Source: Minisyncoccota bacterium
GTDB taxonomy: Bacteria > Patescibacteriota > Minisyncoccia > Moranbacterales > GCA-2747515
DNA: 7,391 nt
Reading direction: 5' to 3'
Assembly: GCA_938044295.1 (NCBI GenBank)
Contig: CALIRC010000057.1
Span: 1 to 7,391 of the forward strand
The translations under genes were made by a program, and so were the position numbers. The notes below the pieces were generated by a model. It saw only the letters and a program-made list of their open reading frames with translations. It was not told the DNA's origin and ran no database searches. Below are positions 1-7,060 of the stretch, one piece after another. The stretch's first letter is position 1, and each line of letters begins with the position of its first letter.

Positions 1-99
1 CTATACTACGTTAAAATAATGCTCAATATCTCATTTTTACATAAAAAAAATGATAAATCAAATCAAAAAATGATTGCTCGAAAAATAGATAGCTCACAC
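1..99. other. A/T-rich intergenic DNA, no gene seen
   Basis: This stretch lies beyond the candidate terminator of the operon. It is mostly A and T with several A6 to A8 runs. I checked both strands for an open frame continuing off the left edge and found only short frames broken by stops. No RNA gene, repeat array or promoter is convincing here. Confidence 0.5.
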
Positions 100-119
100 A
101 AAAAACACTGCCCCCCAGT
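100..119 (-). terminator. Candidate weak Rho-independent terminator of the operon
   Basis: Read on the minus strand, the arms ACTG and CAGT (119-116 and 110-107) close a loop of five G. They are followed by TG and a run of six T (105-100). It lies about 110 bases after the stop of the last gene. The stem is only 4 bp, so termination would be weak alone, but the T run is on the correct side and the G run stands out in such A/T-rich DNA. Orientation and position suit the end of the operon transcript. Confidence 0.35.
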
Positions 120-136
120 TTCACAGTAGCGTATCA

Positions 137-184
137 ATTTCAGTCCGACTAATCGCTCATACGCAGCAATTCTGGACTGGAAAT
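137..184 (-). other. Long imperfect stem-loop in the operon 3' region
   Basis: The outer arms are 137-146 and 174-184, pairing 10 bp with one bulged G at 180. After a small internal loop (147-150 against 172-173), a second helix pairs 151-157 with 165-171 with one C/A mismatch, closing a 7-base loop at 158-164. It starts about 43 bases after the TAA of the last gene. No T run follows it directly on the minus strand, so it is not a simple terminator. It may be an RNA 3' structure that protects the transcript, or a protein-binding inverted repeat. What is seen is the pairing; function is inference. Confidence 0.45.
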
Positions 185-226
185 CAGAAACAATAATCTA
201 TGGATAATTGTTCATTCAATTAGATA

Positions 227-2920
227 TTATTCAAGACTCGTCTCCCATAGATTTACAAATTTTTTGTTATATACAGCACTTCCTAGCCACGCCCAGTTTG
301 CATCATAGTAGTTTGTACCATCTCCCCATTGATCTGCGTCATAGTCATAAGAACGTTCAAGTGTTTTTCCATAGTATGCTTGCGGAACATCTGTATCTTC
401 ATACCACATAAGCGCACTCAAATACCCTGTTGTAATTGCCAGAGAATCTACGTTTTGCGTAGCACCACTTGCATTGACAACAGTCGGCACTTCGTCACCT
501 GCCTCAACAAGAGGAGCGAGATACGCATTCATACGATCAATATAAGCAATAGCACGATCATCTTCAAACCACGCACGGTCGATAGATGCACGCCACAATG
601 TGCGAAAAGCATCATAGCTAAAACGATTCGCATATCCTTGTTGGTCGATATATCGCGAAGCAGGGCCTACTGTACCGTTAGTAGTATTGATCGCAACCCA
701 ATTCATCGGCAGCTCAGAACGATTCCACGATGCATCAGAAATACGATTAAGCACTGTATAAGAATCATCTGCCAATTTCAACCAATCATGCGATGGGTCA
801 GTGTCCACTTCAGCAAAGATACGATACCATGCAGGTGCAAAATATGAAGGGTTCATTAAATACTCATTTTGATTTGCACCACGAAGTGCTGATTTTTTAT
901 TTAGCGCAATAAGGTAGTGTGTATCACCTACTTCGACCACACTTTGACGCCAAATGTCAGAAATAATTTCCTGTGCAGCTTGTCTATACTCAACGCTATT
1001 CCATATATTACTCGCAAAAAGAAGAGAAATTGCTATATCGAGATCAGCATCAGTCGTATTATCAGAGACAAAAACGGCATCATCCTTCCACTGTGACGAA
1101 AACAATCGATCCTCTACACGAAATTGCAAGTGATCTCGCGTCCACCCCCACACACCATCAAACATTTCACGATCATACATATGTACAGCGCGCATCATAG
1201 CATACGCTTGACCTTGTGATGTCGTACCATCAAACTCCGGATCAATCACCTGACCATAGTTTGAACCAGAAAGCGCAATAAAAGTTGATTTATACTTTTT
1301 CCAGGAATCCAAAAGAACCGCACGAGAACTATCATTGATCTTATAGATAGCCGCCCAATCACCATTCGTTGATTCAAGCGTCTCAAATTTCACGAAAGCT
1401 GTTTTATCTTGTAGCCATGTTTTTTCTGGAAGCGCATTATCAAAAGCAGTTCGCACAATAGGGTCATCTCCCTCTCGAATCTGTCGCATCATCTCATGCG
1501 TCAGACCAATATACTCAAAATTTCTCCAATTCATATTGTACTTATCCTCACCAATTTCCGGATCACGACTAATTTTATAATACCAATCAGCATTAGGAAA
1601 TTCTTTACCGTTGATATACCGCCCATCATGAAGATCGACATAGGAATAACTATCAATAAGAAGAGCTGCATCATTATCAATATTTTCCTTTATCCAAGCA
1701 ACAGCATTCTTTTGATTTTGTGTTTCGTTTGCATAAAAATGATTTTTTGGCCCCAAAACAAAATAGTAATACAATACACCGGAGATCACGAGCAAAAATA
1801 GCGCATTATAAGAAGCCCGTGGTAAACGAACAAGAGTGTTATGCAAAAACAGTGACAAACAAAGACCAACAAAAGGAATAATTGGCAATATATAAAAATT
1901 AAATGTAACACCTCCACGAGTCAAAAAAAGAAGATACATCAAAATACAAATCAGAAAAACCCACAAACCGTGCGATGGTATAGGCCTCACAGTATGTGAG
2001 CGAAAAAGCCAAATAATCAGTCGCTGCACACCATAAAAAAGAGGAATGCAAAGAACTAAAAATGCTGCAAAGATAAAAATACTATCTTTACTAATCCAGT
2101 CAGCTAGTGTCATACGAAAATCACTTGTAGGGTCTAAAATATGCCCACCATGTCGTCCAGACTGAAAAGCAAGAGCACCCAAAAAACTAACATGTTCTGG
2201 ACCCTCACCCGTCCACTTAAAAAACTCACTGCGAAGCAAAGCATAGAGAATATATACGGACGTAACCATTCCAGAAACCATAAACCACAGCGTCGTGCGA
2301 AAATACCGTGAAATAGGAGATTTGTGTGTAAGTAAAAGAAATAAAAGCGCAGGTCCAAACATTACAGCAGTCACTTTTGTAAGCACACCAAAAGCAAAAA
2401 ATAAGCCAGAAAAAATGTAGTGTCGCAGACGGATTTTTTTATAAGAAACAAAAAGAACAGCAATCGCAGCAAGGATCCAAAAAATCATCATGTTATCAAG
2501 TAACACACGTCGCTGAAAGTAAATCGCTAGCGGAGAAAGAGAAAAAAGCAGGGTCGCAGCAAATGCCGGCAAAACGCGACTAGTAACACGTAGTGCAATA
2601 AAGTACACCAAAGCAACAGAAGCTGCATGTACCACTAACATAAAAACTCGTCCAGTTTCAATCGACGAACCAAAAGCAAAAAATCCACCCTTAAAAAGAA
2701 GTGTCCACAAAGCTAGAGTAATCCATCCAAGTGGTGGGTGGTCATACCAATAAGTATATGGCGCCAAATCACCCTTTGTAACCACAGCCCATGCCTGCGA
2801 AGTGTACGTACCCTCATCACTCTCAAAATATGGATAACCAAACATATTGTACGAATGAAAAACCACCGCAAACGCAAGTGCGAGAAAAAGAAAAAGAGAT
2901 GGAAGATATTTGTAGTACAT
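227..2920 (-). CDS. GT-C (GT39/PMT-like) glycosyltransferase fused to a GH8 glycoside hydrolase domain
   Basis: The 897-residue protein has two halves. Residues 1 to about 395 are polytopic membrane and read as the GT39/GT83 (PMT_2) fold: an acidic D35-E36 after the first membrane helix, a DHPPLGW motif at 60-66, and an R138..LLD142 motif near the fourth helix. Such enzymes use polyprenyl-phosphate sugars on the outer face. Residues 400-530 resemble the soluble tail of this family. From W540 to the end is a GH8 (BcsZ/endoglucanase-like) domain: QVIDP at 557-561, TTSQGQAY at 566-573, NTTDADLDIA at 621-630, NPSYFAPAWYR at 690-700, YDAFR at 769-773 and NLW at 890-892. GH8 enzymes use the Glu of TSEGQ as acid; here it is Q569. 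The likely base, D770, is kept. The ATG at 2920 is the only usual start in frame before the upstream gene's end. It is the last gene of the operon, and a DPM1-like domain that could make its lipid donor is encoded just upstream. Acceptor and sugar cannot be told. Confidence 0.87.
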   Translation of the reverse strand: MYYKYLPSLFLFLALAFAVVFHSYNMFGYPYFESDEGTYTSQAWAVVTKGDLAPYTYWYDHPPLGWITLALWTLLFKGGFFAFGSSIETGRVFMLVVHAASVALVYFIALRVTSRVLPAFAATLLFSLSPLAIYFQRRVLLDNMMIFWILAAIAVLFVSYKKIRLRHYIFSGLFFAFGVLTKVTAVMFGPALLFLLLTHKSPISRYFRTTLWFMVSGMVTSVYILYALLRSEFFKWTGEGPEHVSFLGALAFQSGRHGGHILDPTSDFRMTLADWISKDSIFIFAAFLVLCIPLFYGVQRLIIWLFRSHTVRPIPSHGLWVFLICILMYLLFLTRGGVTFNFYILPIIPFVGLCLSLFLHNTLVRLPRASYNALFLLVISGVLYYYFVLGPKNHFYANETQNQKNAVAWIKENIDNDAALLIDSYSYVDLHDGRYINGKEFPNADWYYKISRDPEIGEDKYNMNWRNFEYIGLTHEMMRQIREGDDPIVRTAFDNALPEKTWLQDKTAFVKFETLESTNGDWAAIYKINDSSRAVLLDSWKKYKSTFIALSGSNYGQVIDPEFDGTTSQGQAYAMMRAVHMYDREMFDGVWGWTRDHLQFRVEDRLFSSQWKDDAVFVSDNTTDADLDIAISLLFASNIWNSVEYRQAAQEIISDIWRQSVVEVGDTHYLIALNKKSALRGANQNEYLMNPSYFAPAWYRIFAEVDTDPSHDWLKLADDSYTVLNRISDASWNRSELPMNWVAINTTNGTVGPASRYIDQQGYANRFSYDAFRTLWRASIDRAWFEDDRAIAYIDRMNAYLAPLVEAGDEVPTVVNASGATQNVDSLAITTGYLSALMWYEDTDVPQAYYGKTLERSYDYDADQWGDGTNYYDANWAWLGSAVYNKKFVNLWETSLE

Positions 2921-2948
2921 AGTTCTCTGAGTGGTAGAGATACTCCTT
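2921..2948 (-). promoter_or_regulatory. Shine-Dalgarno with a hairpin spacer before the GT-C/GH8 gene
   Basis: AAGGAG (2948-2943) is the only clear Shine-Dalgarno sequence before any of the four starts, but it lies 22 bases from the ATG, which is too far to work directly. Between them TCTCT (2940-2936) and AGAGA (2928-2924) can form a 5-bp hairpin with a 7-base loop. Folding it out leaves about 5 bases between AAGGAG and ATG, a normal distance. No ATG, GTG or TTG lies at the usual spacing from AAGGAG. A folded spacer of this type is known from phage T4 gene 38; its use here is inference. Confidence 0.4.
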
Positions 2949-2960
2949 AGAAGTCAATCC

Positions 2961-2995
2961 ATAAAAAGAAGTAACTGTATAAAGATCACAAGTTA
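2961..2995 (-). terminator. Weak intercistronic hairpin with T-rich tail (possible attenuator)
   Basis: Just after the TAG of the double glycosyltransferase gene, GTTA plus ACA (2995-2992, 2990-2988 on the plus strand) pair with TAACTGT (2972-2978), giving 7 bp with one bulged base and a 9-base loop. On the minus strand the stem is followed by CTTCTTTTTAT. The stem is A/T-rich, so it may lower rather than stop transcription into the last gene, or mark the 3' end of a processed message. It sits in the only sizeable gap (79 bp) of the operon. Confidence 0.25.
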
Positions 2996-2999
2996 AAGG

Positions 3000-5147
3000 C
3001 TACGAAGACTTACCTTCAGATGTAACAGAATACTCGATATTGAGATGTTCTGTCTTTTCCCAATTAAGATTGCCAGAGATATTACGAATTATAGCGCGAA
3101 ATGCACTAATACCGAGAAGCATCTGAAACGGAATAATCATAAAAAAGATCGTAATCAAAAGCAGTGGAGAATATTTGGTCCTATAGTGACGCGTAAAATC
3201 ATAAATAGCAAGCGCACTAATAACAGCAATTGCCAAAAGTGCATACAACGGAATAAATGCAATCAAACTATAGACAATTGGAATCTTAATAAAAAATGCA
3301 GCGACGATAGAAAAAGGCAAGAAGAAAACAAGAAGTGCCTGCATAAATGGCCAACCAAGCACATAGAGGATAAGAACTTTTTGTAGAAAACTCTCCAATT
3401 TGAGCCACTCTCCTTTAAAAAGAATCTGTATAAATCCTTGATTCCATCGCGTGCGCTGCTTCACAAAACTTGCCAACGTCGGTGGTGTCTGCTCACGCGT
3501 AGCAAGAGACTCATCATAAAAAATATCAAATTTTGCACCTTGTGTAGCCAAACGGATACCGATATCAGCATCCTCAGTAAGACAATTACAATCCCAACCG
3601 CCAACTTGCTCAACCATTTTACGTTTCATAAAAACCGTATTACCACCGAGTGGAACAACACCTTTTTTCGCAAAGAAATGCAATGAAGACTTAAACCAAA
3701 AATAATATTCAAGTACGTTAAAAAGCGAATACCAGTTGCTATGGTAGTTCATAAGTTGTACACCAGACTGTACAACATCAACATTCTTGCGAACAAAAAT
3801 CGTGTTTATAGCTTTGTACAGATCCTTCTGCACGCGATCTTCTGCATCAAAAATCGTCACAACATCCATTTGTGATTCTTGAAGCCCGAGATTTAGTCCA
3901 CGAGATTTACTCGGACCTGGATCCCCTCCAAAATCTACCAAACGAACATTTGGCTTATTAATTTCTGCTATAGCTTTCTGAGCTGCTGCAATCGTCTGTG
4001 GATCATCATCTTTATAAATCAATACAAGGGTTTCTTTAAGGTGGTCAGGATAGTCAATAGTTGCAATCTGTTTAATCGTCGTAATCAGAACTTCCTCCTC
4101 TTCACGTGCAGGTATCATCGCAGTAAAAGAGATCTGCGGATCTTCGTATGGTAAATATCGCTCTAAACCAAAATTCTCAAGTGGATTATTCCACGTATAC
4201 AGATGAAGAAAAATAGAAAACATACCCTGGAAAGCAAGGACAATCGAAATCGTAAACACAAATTTAGCAAGAGGTCCTTCAACTAATCCAGAAAAAAAAA
4301 TTATGCCAGAAATAAAAAAGATACCAAGAACGATTGTAAAAAAGAGATGCATCTTATGACGCAAAAATTGCGCATAAAATGGCTTCACATAATACGCTCT
4401 CCACAAATCAAAAACTTGCATAAGATACTGCAATCCCTGTTTGATCGTAGCTTTAGAATCATTATTTTCACGCTTACGAAATCCATATGCAATCTCACTC
4501 ACACTCGCATTCTTATTCTGCGCCAGCACTTCAATTAAAATCTTAAACCCACGCAAATTTTGCATATCAATCTTTCGTGCAATCGAATGATGCAACGCAA
4601 AAATACCAGCACCTGGATCCGATGATTTACGTGTCGCAGGAAGAAATACCCACGAAAAGAAGCGACAAAAATGCGAAATAAACTTCCGATATGCTGTGAG
4701 CAGTCCATCAGCGTGCCCACCTTCACGATAGCGGGAACCAACCACAACATCAGTTTGTGTCTGAATTGCTTGCTCCATGATCCGTGGTACAGCTTCTGGA
4801 GGATGTTGCAAGTCGCTATCCATGCAAATAATATACTCACCACGTGCATACTGGAATCCAGTAGCAAACGCCGATGACAGACCTTTACGATCCTTTGGTG
4901 CGCGATGAATCAGTGCGACATGATCATAACGTTTAATACAATCTCGTATCAGTGTAGGTGTACGATCATTACTATCATCCACAAAAAGAATTTCATACGT
5001 ATACGGGGAACTACGAAGATGCGTCATGAGCTCCTTCATAAGCGGAATCACATTTTCTGACTCGTTAAAGGTAGGAAAAATCACCGTGAAGAGGACATCT
5101 TCATGGAAATTTTCACTGCGTTCTATTGTATGCGTAGTATGCTTCAT
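3000..5147 (-). CDS. Tandem family-2 glycosyltransferase: DPM1-like domain plus processive-type GT2 domain
   Basis: The 715-residue protein carries two complete GT2 catalytic domains. Residues 18-255 match polyprenyl/dolichyl-phosphate sugar synthases: PTFNESENV at 25-33, VDDSNDRTP at 56-64, the metal-binding DSD at 110-112, GSRY at 137-140 and SDPGAG at 176-181. This type moves a sugar from a nucleotide donor to polyprenyl phosphate at the inner face of the membrane. Two membrane helices follow (about 266-286 and 296-315). Residues 338-580 are a second GT2 with the marks of polymer synthases: DDD at 380-382, DAED at 434-437, TED at 524-526 and QRTRW at 564-568. Three or so C-terminal helices follow (about 589-613, 622-648, 661-685), with WEKTEH at 696-701 near the end. 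All key residues of both domains are present. It starts 9 bases after the oxidoreductase stop, in the same frame. No good Shine-Dalgarno is visible, so coupled translation is likely. The sugar and product are unknown; D,D,D,QxxRW alone does not prove a processive enzyme. Confidence 0.9.
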   Translation of the reverse strand: MKHTTHTIERSENFHEDVLFTVIFPTFNESENVIPLMKELMTHLRSSPYTYEILFVDDSNDRTPTLIRDCIKRYDHVALIHRAPKDRKGLSSAFATGFQYARGEYIICMDSDLQHPPEAVPRIMEQAIQTQTDVVVGSRYREGGHADGLLTAYRKFISHFCRFFSWVFLPATRKSSDPGAGIFALHHSIARKIDMQNLRGFKILIEVLAQNKNASVSEIAYGFRKRENNDSKATIKQGLQYLMQVFDLWRAYYVKPFYAQFLRHKMHLFFTIVLGIFFISGIIFFSGLVEGPLAKFVFTISIVLAFQGMFSIFLHLYTWNNPLENFGLERYLPYEDPQISFTAMIPAREEEEVLITTIKQIATIDYPDHLKETLVLIYKDDDPQTIAAAQKAIAEINKPNVRLVDFGGDPGPSKSRGLNLGLQESQMDVVTIFDAEDRVQKDLYKAINTIFVRKNVDVVQSGVQLMNYHSNWYSLFNVLEYYFWFKSSLHFFAKKGVVPLGGNTVFMKRKMVEQVGGWDCNCLTEDADIGIRLATQGAKFDIFYDESLATREQTPPTLASFVKQRTRWNQGFIQILFKGEWLKLESFLQKVLILYVLGWPFMQALLVFFLPFSIVAAFFIKIPIVYSLIAFIPLYALLAIAVISALAIYDFTRHYRTKYSPLLLITIFFMIIPFQMLLGISAFRAIIRNISGNLNWEKTEHLNIEYSVTSEGKSS

Positions 5148-5156
5148 AGAAATTTG

Positions 5157-6512
5157 TTAGGCATCATGACCTGGCCATGGCTTGTGCTCGAGAATCATCT
5201 GTGCAATCATTTCACCTTCTTTGACAGCATAATTCACTCCTCGATCATCAGGAAAAATCTGGGAAAAGTTTGCAAGGTAAAGATTTTTAACAGGTGTTTT
5301 ATATGATGGTATTTTATCCTCATATCCGATATCAACGATATGTTGGGCATTGCGAAAGGTAAAGAGCTCTTCACTCTTGATCTGCGTAGCATCAAAATGA
5401 TCAAACATTTTTCCTAGACCGTCCTTCCACTCATCCATGATAGCGTTCTTATCCATCGAAAAATAGCGATGATCATGTGGTACATACTCACCGATATAAT
5501 ACAGATAACGACCACCCGTGCTCTCCTTACCAGAAAGTGATGTCTTAGAAAGTAGCACAAGAAATGGAATTCGATCATCATTAATATTATGCCAGTAGTA
5601 ATCACTAATTTCTTGTTCTGTAGAAAAAACCATGACAACAGCTCCGATATAATCAATAGCAGAAAGTTTCTGAAGATAATCAGATGTCATTTGTGGATGA
5701 TGCTCTGTAAGTTTTCCAAAAATATGTGATGGTGTCGTAGAGACAACATGATCAAATGTCTTTGTTGTAGAAACATCATCCGTATGTACTTTTAGCTTAC
5801 CAGTAGCCTCTGTCGAAATTTCTGAGATATTGCTAGAGGTATAGATAGCACCATCACTTTGTACAATACGGTCAGTAAGCGCATCCGAAAGCACACGAAA
5901 ACCACCCTTAAAATAGCCAAGCTTTTCCTGCGTTGAATCTTTAGAATTTGCACGAACATGGATCCGTGACCACAACCAACACATGGTAACCTTATCATAA
6001 TACTTATCAAACTTCCCCTTAAGAAGAGGTGTCCAGATAATTTCTGTCGCACGCTTTCCATTCCATTTCGTAAGCCATTCCTGTGCAGTAACTTTCGTAA
6101 GAGGTTTCCAATTTGTAAGTTTTTGTAAGTAAAAACCAACAGCACCTGTACGAATACGATCCCACAACGAAAGTGGTGTAAACTTGAGAAGATCAAACGG
6201 CGTCATAAAAGGATAAAGCGTACCATCATAATACGTAGAAACAGAACTATCATGGAATGTTAAATCCTTATCAACACCAACTTCTTCAGAAAGATTAATA
6301 ACGTCGCGATCCGTCGTATAAAGAAAGTGATATGCTCGCTCCAGCGGAATACCGTCCATGTCGAAACCAGCCACCAAACCACCCGTAAGAGGACTCTTTT
6401 CATAAACAGTCACAGCATAACCCTCTTGTGAAAGACGGTAGCCGACAGTGAGACCAGTATAACCAGCTCCAATAACTGCTACAGATTCTTTTTTTGTTAT
6501 AATATTTTCCAT
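5157..6512 (-). CDS. FAD-dependent oxidoreductase of the amine oxidase / HemY-like family
   Basis: The 451-residue length is usual for flavoprotein amine oxidase relatives. An N-terminal Rossmann motif GAGYTG (15-20) is followed by VYEKS with E38 to hold the FAD adenosine ribose, then GGL at 44-46. A central YFKGGFRVL segment (near 208-216) is the GG motif common in this superfamily. The C-terminal FAD-binding stretch contains LYLANFSQIFPDDRG (411-425) followed by GEMIAQMIL. There is no signal peptide or membrane helix, so it is cytosolic or at the inner membrane face. Relatives are often labelled protoporphyrinogen oxidase by homology alone, but no haem gene is nearby and the glycosyltransferase setting argues for a step on a sugar, nucleotide sugar or lipid carrier. 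It is not a convincing UDP-galactopyranose mutase. The ATG lies 2 bases after the GtrA stop with no Shine-Dalgarno, so it is probably coupled to that gene. The family is clear, the substrate is not. Confidence 0.85.
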   Translation of the reverse strand: MENIITKKESVAVIGAGYTGLTVGYRLSQEGYAVTVYEKSPLTGGLVAGFDMDGIPLERAYHFLYTTDRDVINLSEEVGVDKDLTFHDSSVSTYYDGTLYPFMTPFDLLKFTPLSLWDRIRTGAVGFYLQKLTNWKPLTKVTAQEWLTKWNGKRATEIIWTPLLKGKFDKYYDKVTMCWLWSRIHVRANSKDSTQEKLGYFKGGFRVLSDALTDRIVQSDGAIYTSSNISEISTEATGKLKVHTDDVSTTKTFDHVVSTTPSHIFGKLTEHHPQMTSDYLQKLSAIDYIGAVVMVFSTEQEISDYYWHNINDDRIPFLVLLSKTSLSGKESTGGRYLYYIGEYVPHDHRYFSMDKNAIMDEWKDGLGKMFDHFDATQIKSEELFTFRNAQHIVDIGYEDKIPSYKTPVKNLYLANFSQIFPDDRGVNYAVKEGEMIAQMILEHKPWPGHDA

Positions 6513-6514
6513 AG

Positions 6515-6524
6515 TTATTTTTTT
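6515..6524 (-). other. A AAA AAA heptamer directly before the GtrA stop
   Basis: The last sense codons of the GtrA gene are GTA AAA AAA, then TAA. The seven A (6524-6518) lie in the register of a -1 slippery site (X XXY YYZ). A -1 slip would read ATA ACT ATG and pass into the oxidoreductase frame with no stop. The pattern is certain; recoding is not shown. A Lys-Lys ending followed by TAA is also an ordinary product of low GC. Confidence 0.35.
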
Positions 6525-7060
6525 ACGAAGAAATTTTTGTGAAATGTGATCATTCGATTGAGAAGAAACTGCACCAAAAAGATGACTGGAAGTGTTGCTG
6601 CTTTCACTAGATTAGCATCATATCCTGCTTGTGTCGTAAACAAATACAATGCAACAAAGCTAATACCAAGCCCAACCAAATTGACAGAAAAGTATGAAAC
6701 AAAACGCTTTGCTAAATGACTCGTGACACGAAAATTAAAACGCACGTTCATCGTAAAAGCATAAACCACCGCCAAAAGCGTTGAGATTACATTGGCTGTA
6801 AGCTCGCCGACACTATAGAAATTATACAGGACAATAAAGACGCCCATATCTATAGTTGCAGCAGAAATACCAATGCAAAAATACAAAAATAGTTTCATGC
6901 GTTCTGGATACTTGTCTTGCAACAAATACATCTGTTGTGAAAGCTGTGCCTTAGTCATAAAATATTGTTGGTGTAAATCATAAAACCCTACAAAGTGGAA
7001 CATCTTCCAAAAAATGACACAAACTAAATAAGTGAAATAGAATACTCCACTAGATGTCAT
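6515..7060 (-). CDS. GtrA-family membrane protein (putative polyprenyl-phosphate sugar flippase)
   Basis: GtrA proteins have four membrane helices and are thought to help polyprenyl-phosphate sugars cross the membrane; in O-antigen gtrABC sets GtrA works with a DPM1-like GtrB and a GT-C type GtrC. Counted from the ATG at 7060, the core begins near residue 55 with FLYFCIGISAATIDMGVF. Further helices follow, a basic NVRFNFR segment joins helices two and three, and the typical ending LLNRMITFHKNF closes it. The start is uncertain: a TTG at 7072, the ATG at 7060 and an ATG at 6958 are all in frame and none has a good Shine-Dalgarno. The ATG at 6958 gives 147 residues, the usual family length; the longer form adds a hydrophobic stretch and a short polar linker. 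The 7060 start suits a leader of about 58 bases from the predicted promoter. It is first in the operon and ends in a run of seven A just before TAA. Confidence 0.8.
   Translation of the reverse strand: MTSSGVFYFTYLVCVIFWKMFHFVGFYDLHQQYFMTKAQLSQQMYLLQDKYPERMKLFLYFCIGISAATIDMGVFIVLYNFYSVGELTANVISTLLAVVYAFTMNVRFNFRVTSHLAKRFVSYFSVNLVGLGISFVALYLFTTQAGYDANLVKAATLPVIFLVQFLLNRMITFHKNFFVKK

Noticed and set aside
137..184. Integron attC site
   Set aside because: The imperfect palindrome looked similar in scale, but I find no GTTRRRY-type core sites at its ends and no integrase gene in the window.
329..847. A 172-codon open frame on the plus strand
   Set aside because: It lies opposite the conserved GH8-coding region, its translation is rich in Arg, Ile, Cys and Thr with no known motif, and no promoter or ribosome site precedes it. 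It is a shadow of the real gene. The other plus-strand frames are rejected for the same reasons.
2921..2999. An internal promoter before the GT-C/GH8 gene
   Set aside because: TTGACT is present on the minus strand, but no acceptable -10 follows at 16-18 bases.
5157..6512. Identification as UDP-galactopyranose mutase or protoporphyrinogen oxidase
   Set aside because: The N-terminal motif fits the broad amine oxidase superfamily and I see no diagnostic mutase or haem-enzyme residues, so only the family is claimed.
227..7060. Alternative genetic code (UGA read as Gly, as in Gracilibacteria)
   Set aside because: All four genes read through in the standard code with full domain conservation and no in-frame UGA. 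The lack of TGA stops among only four genes means little.
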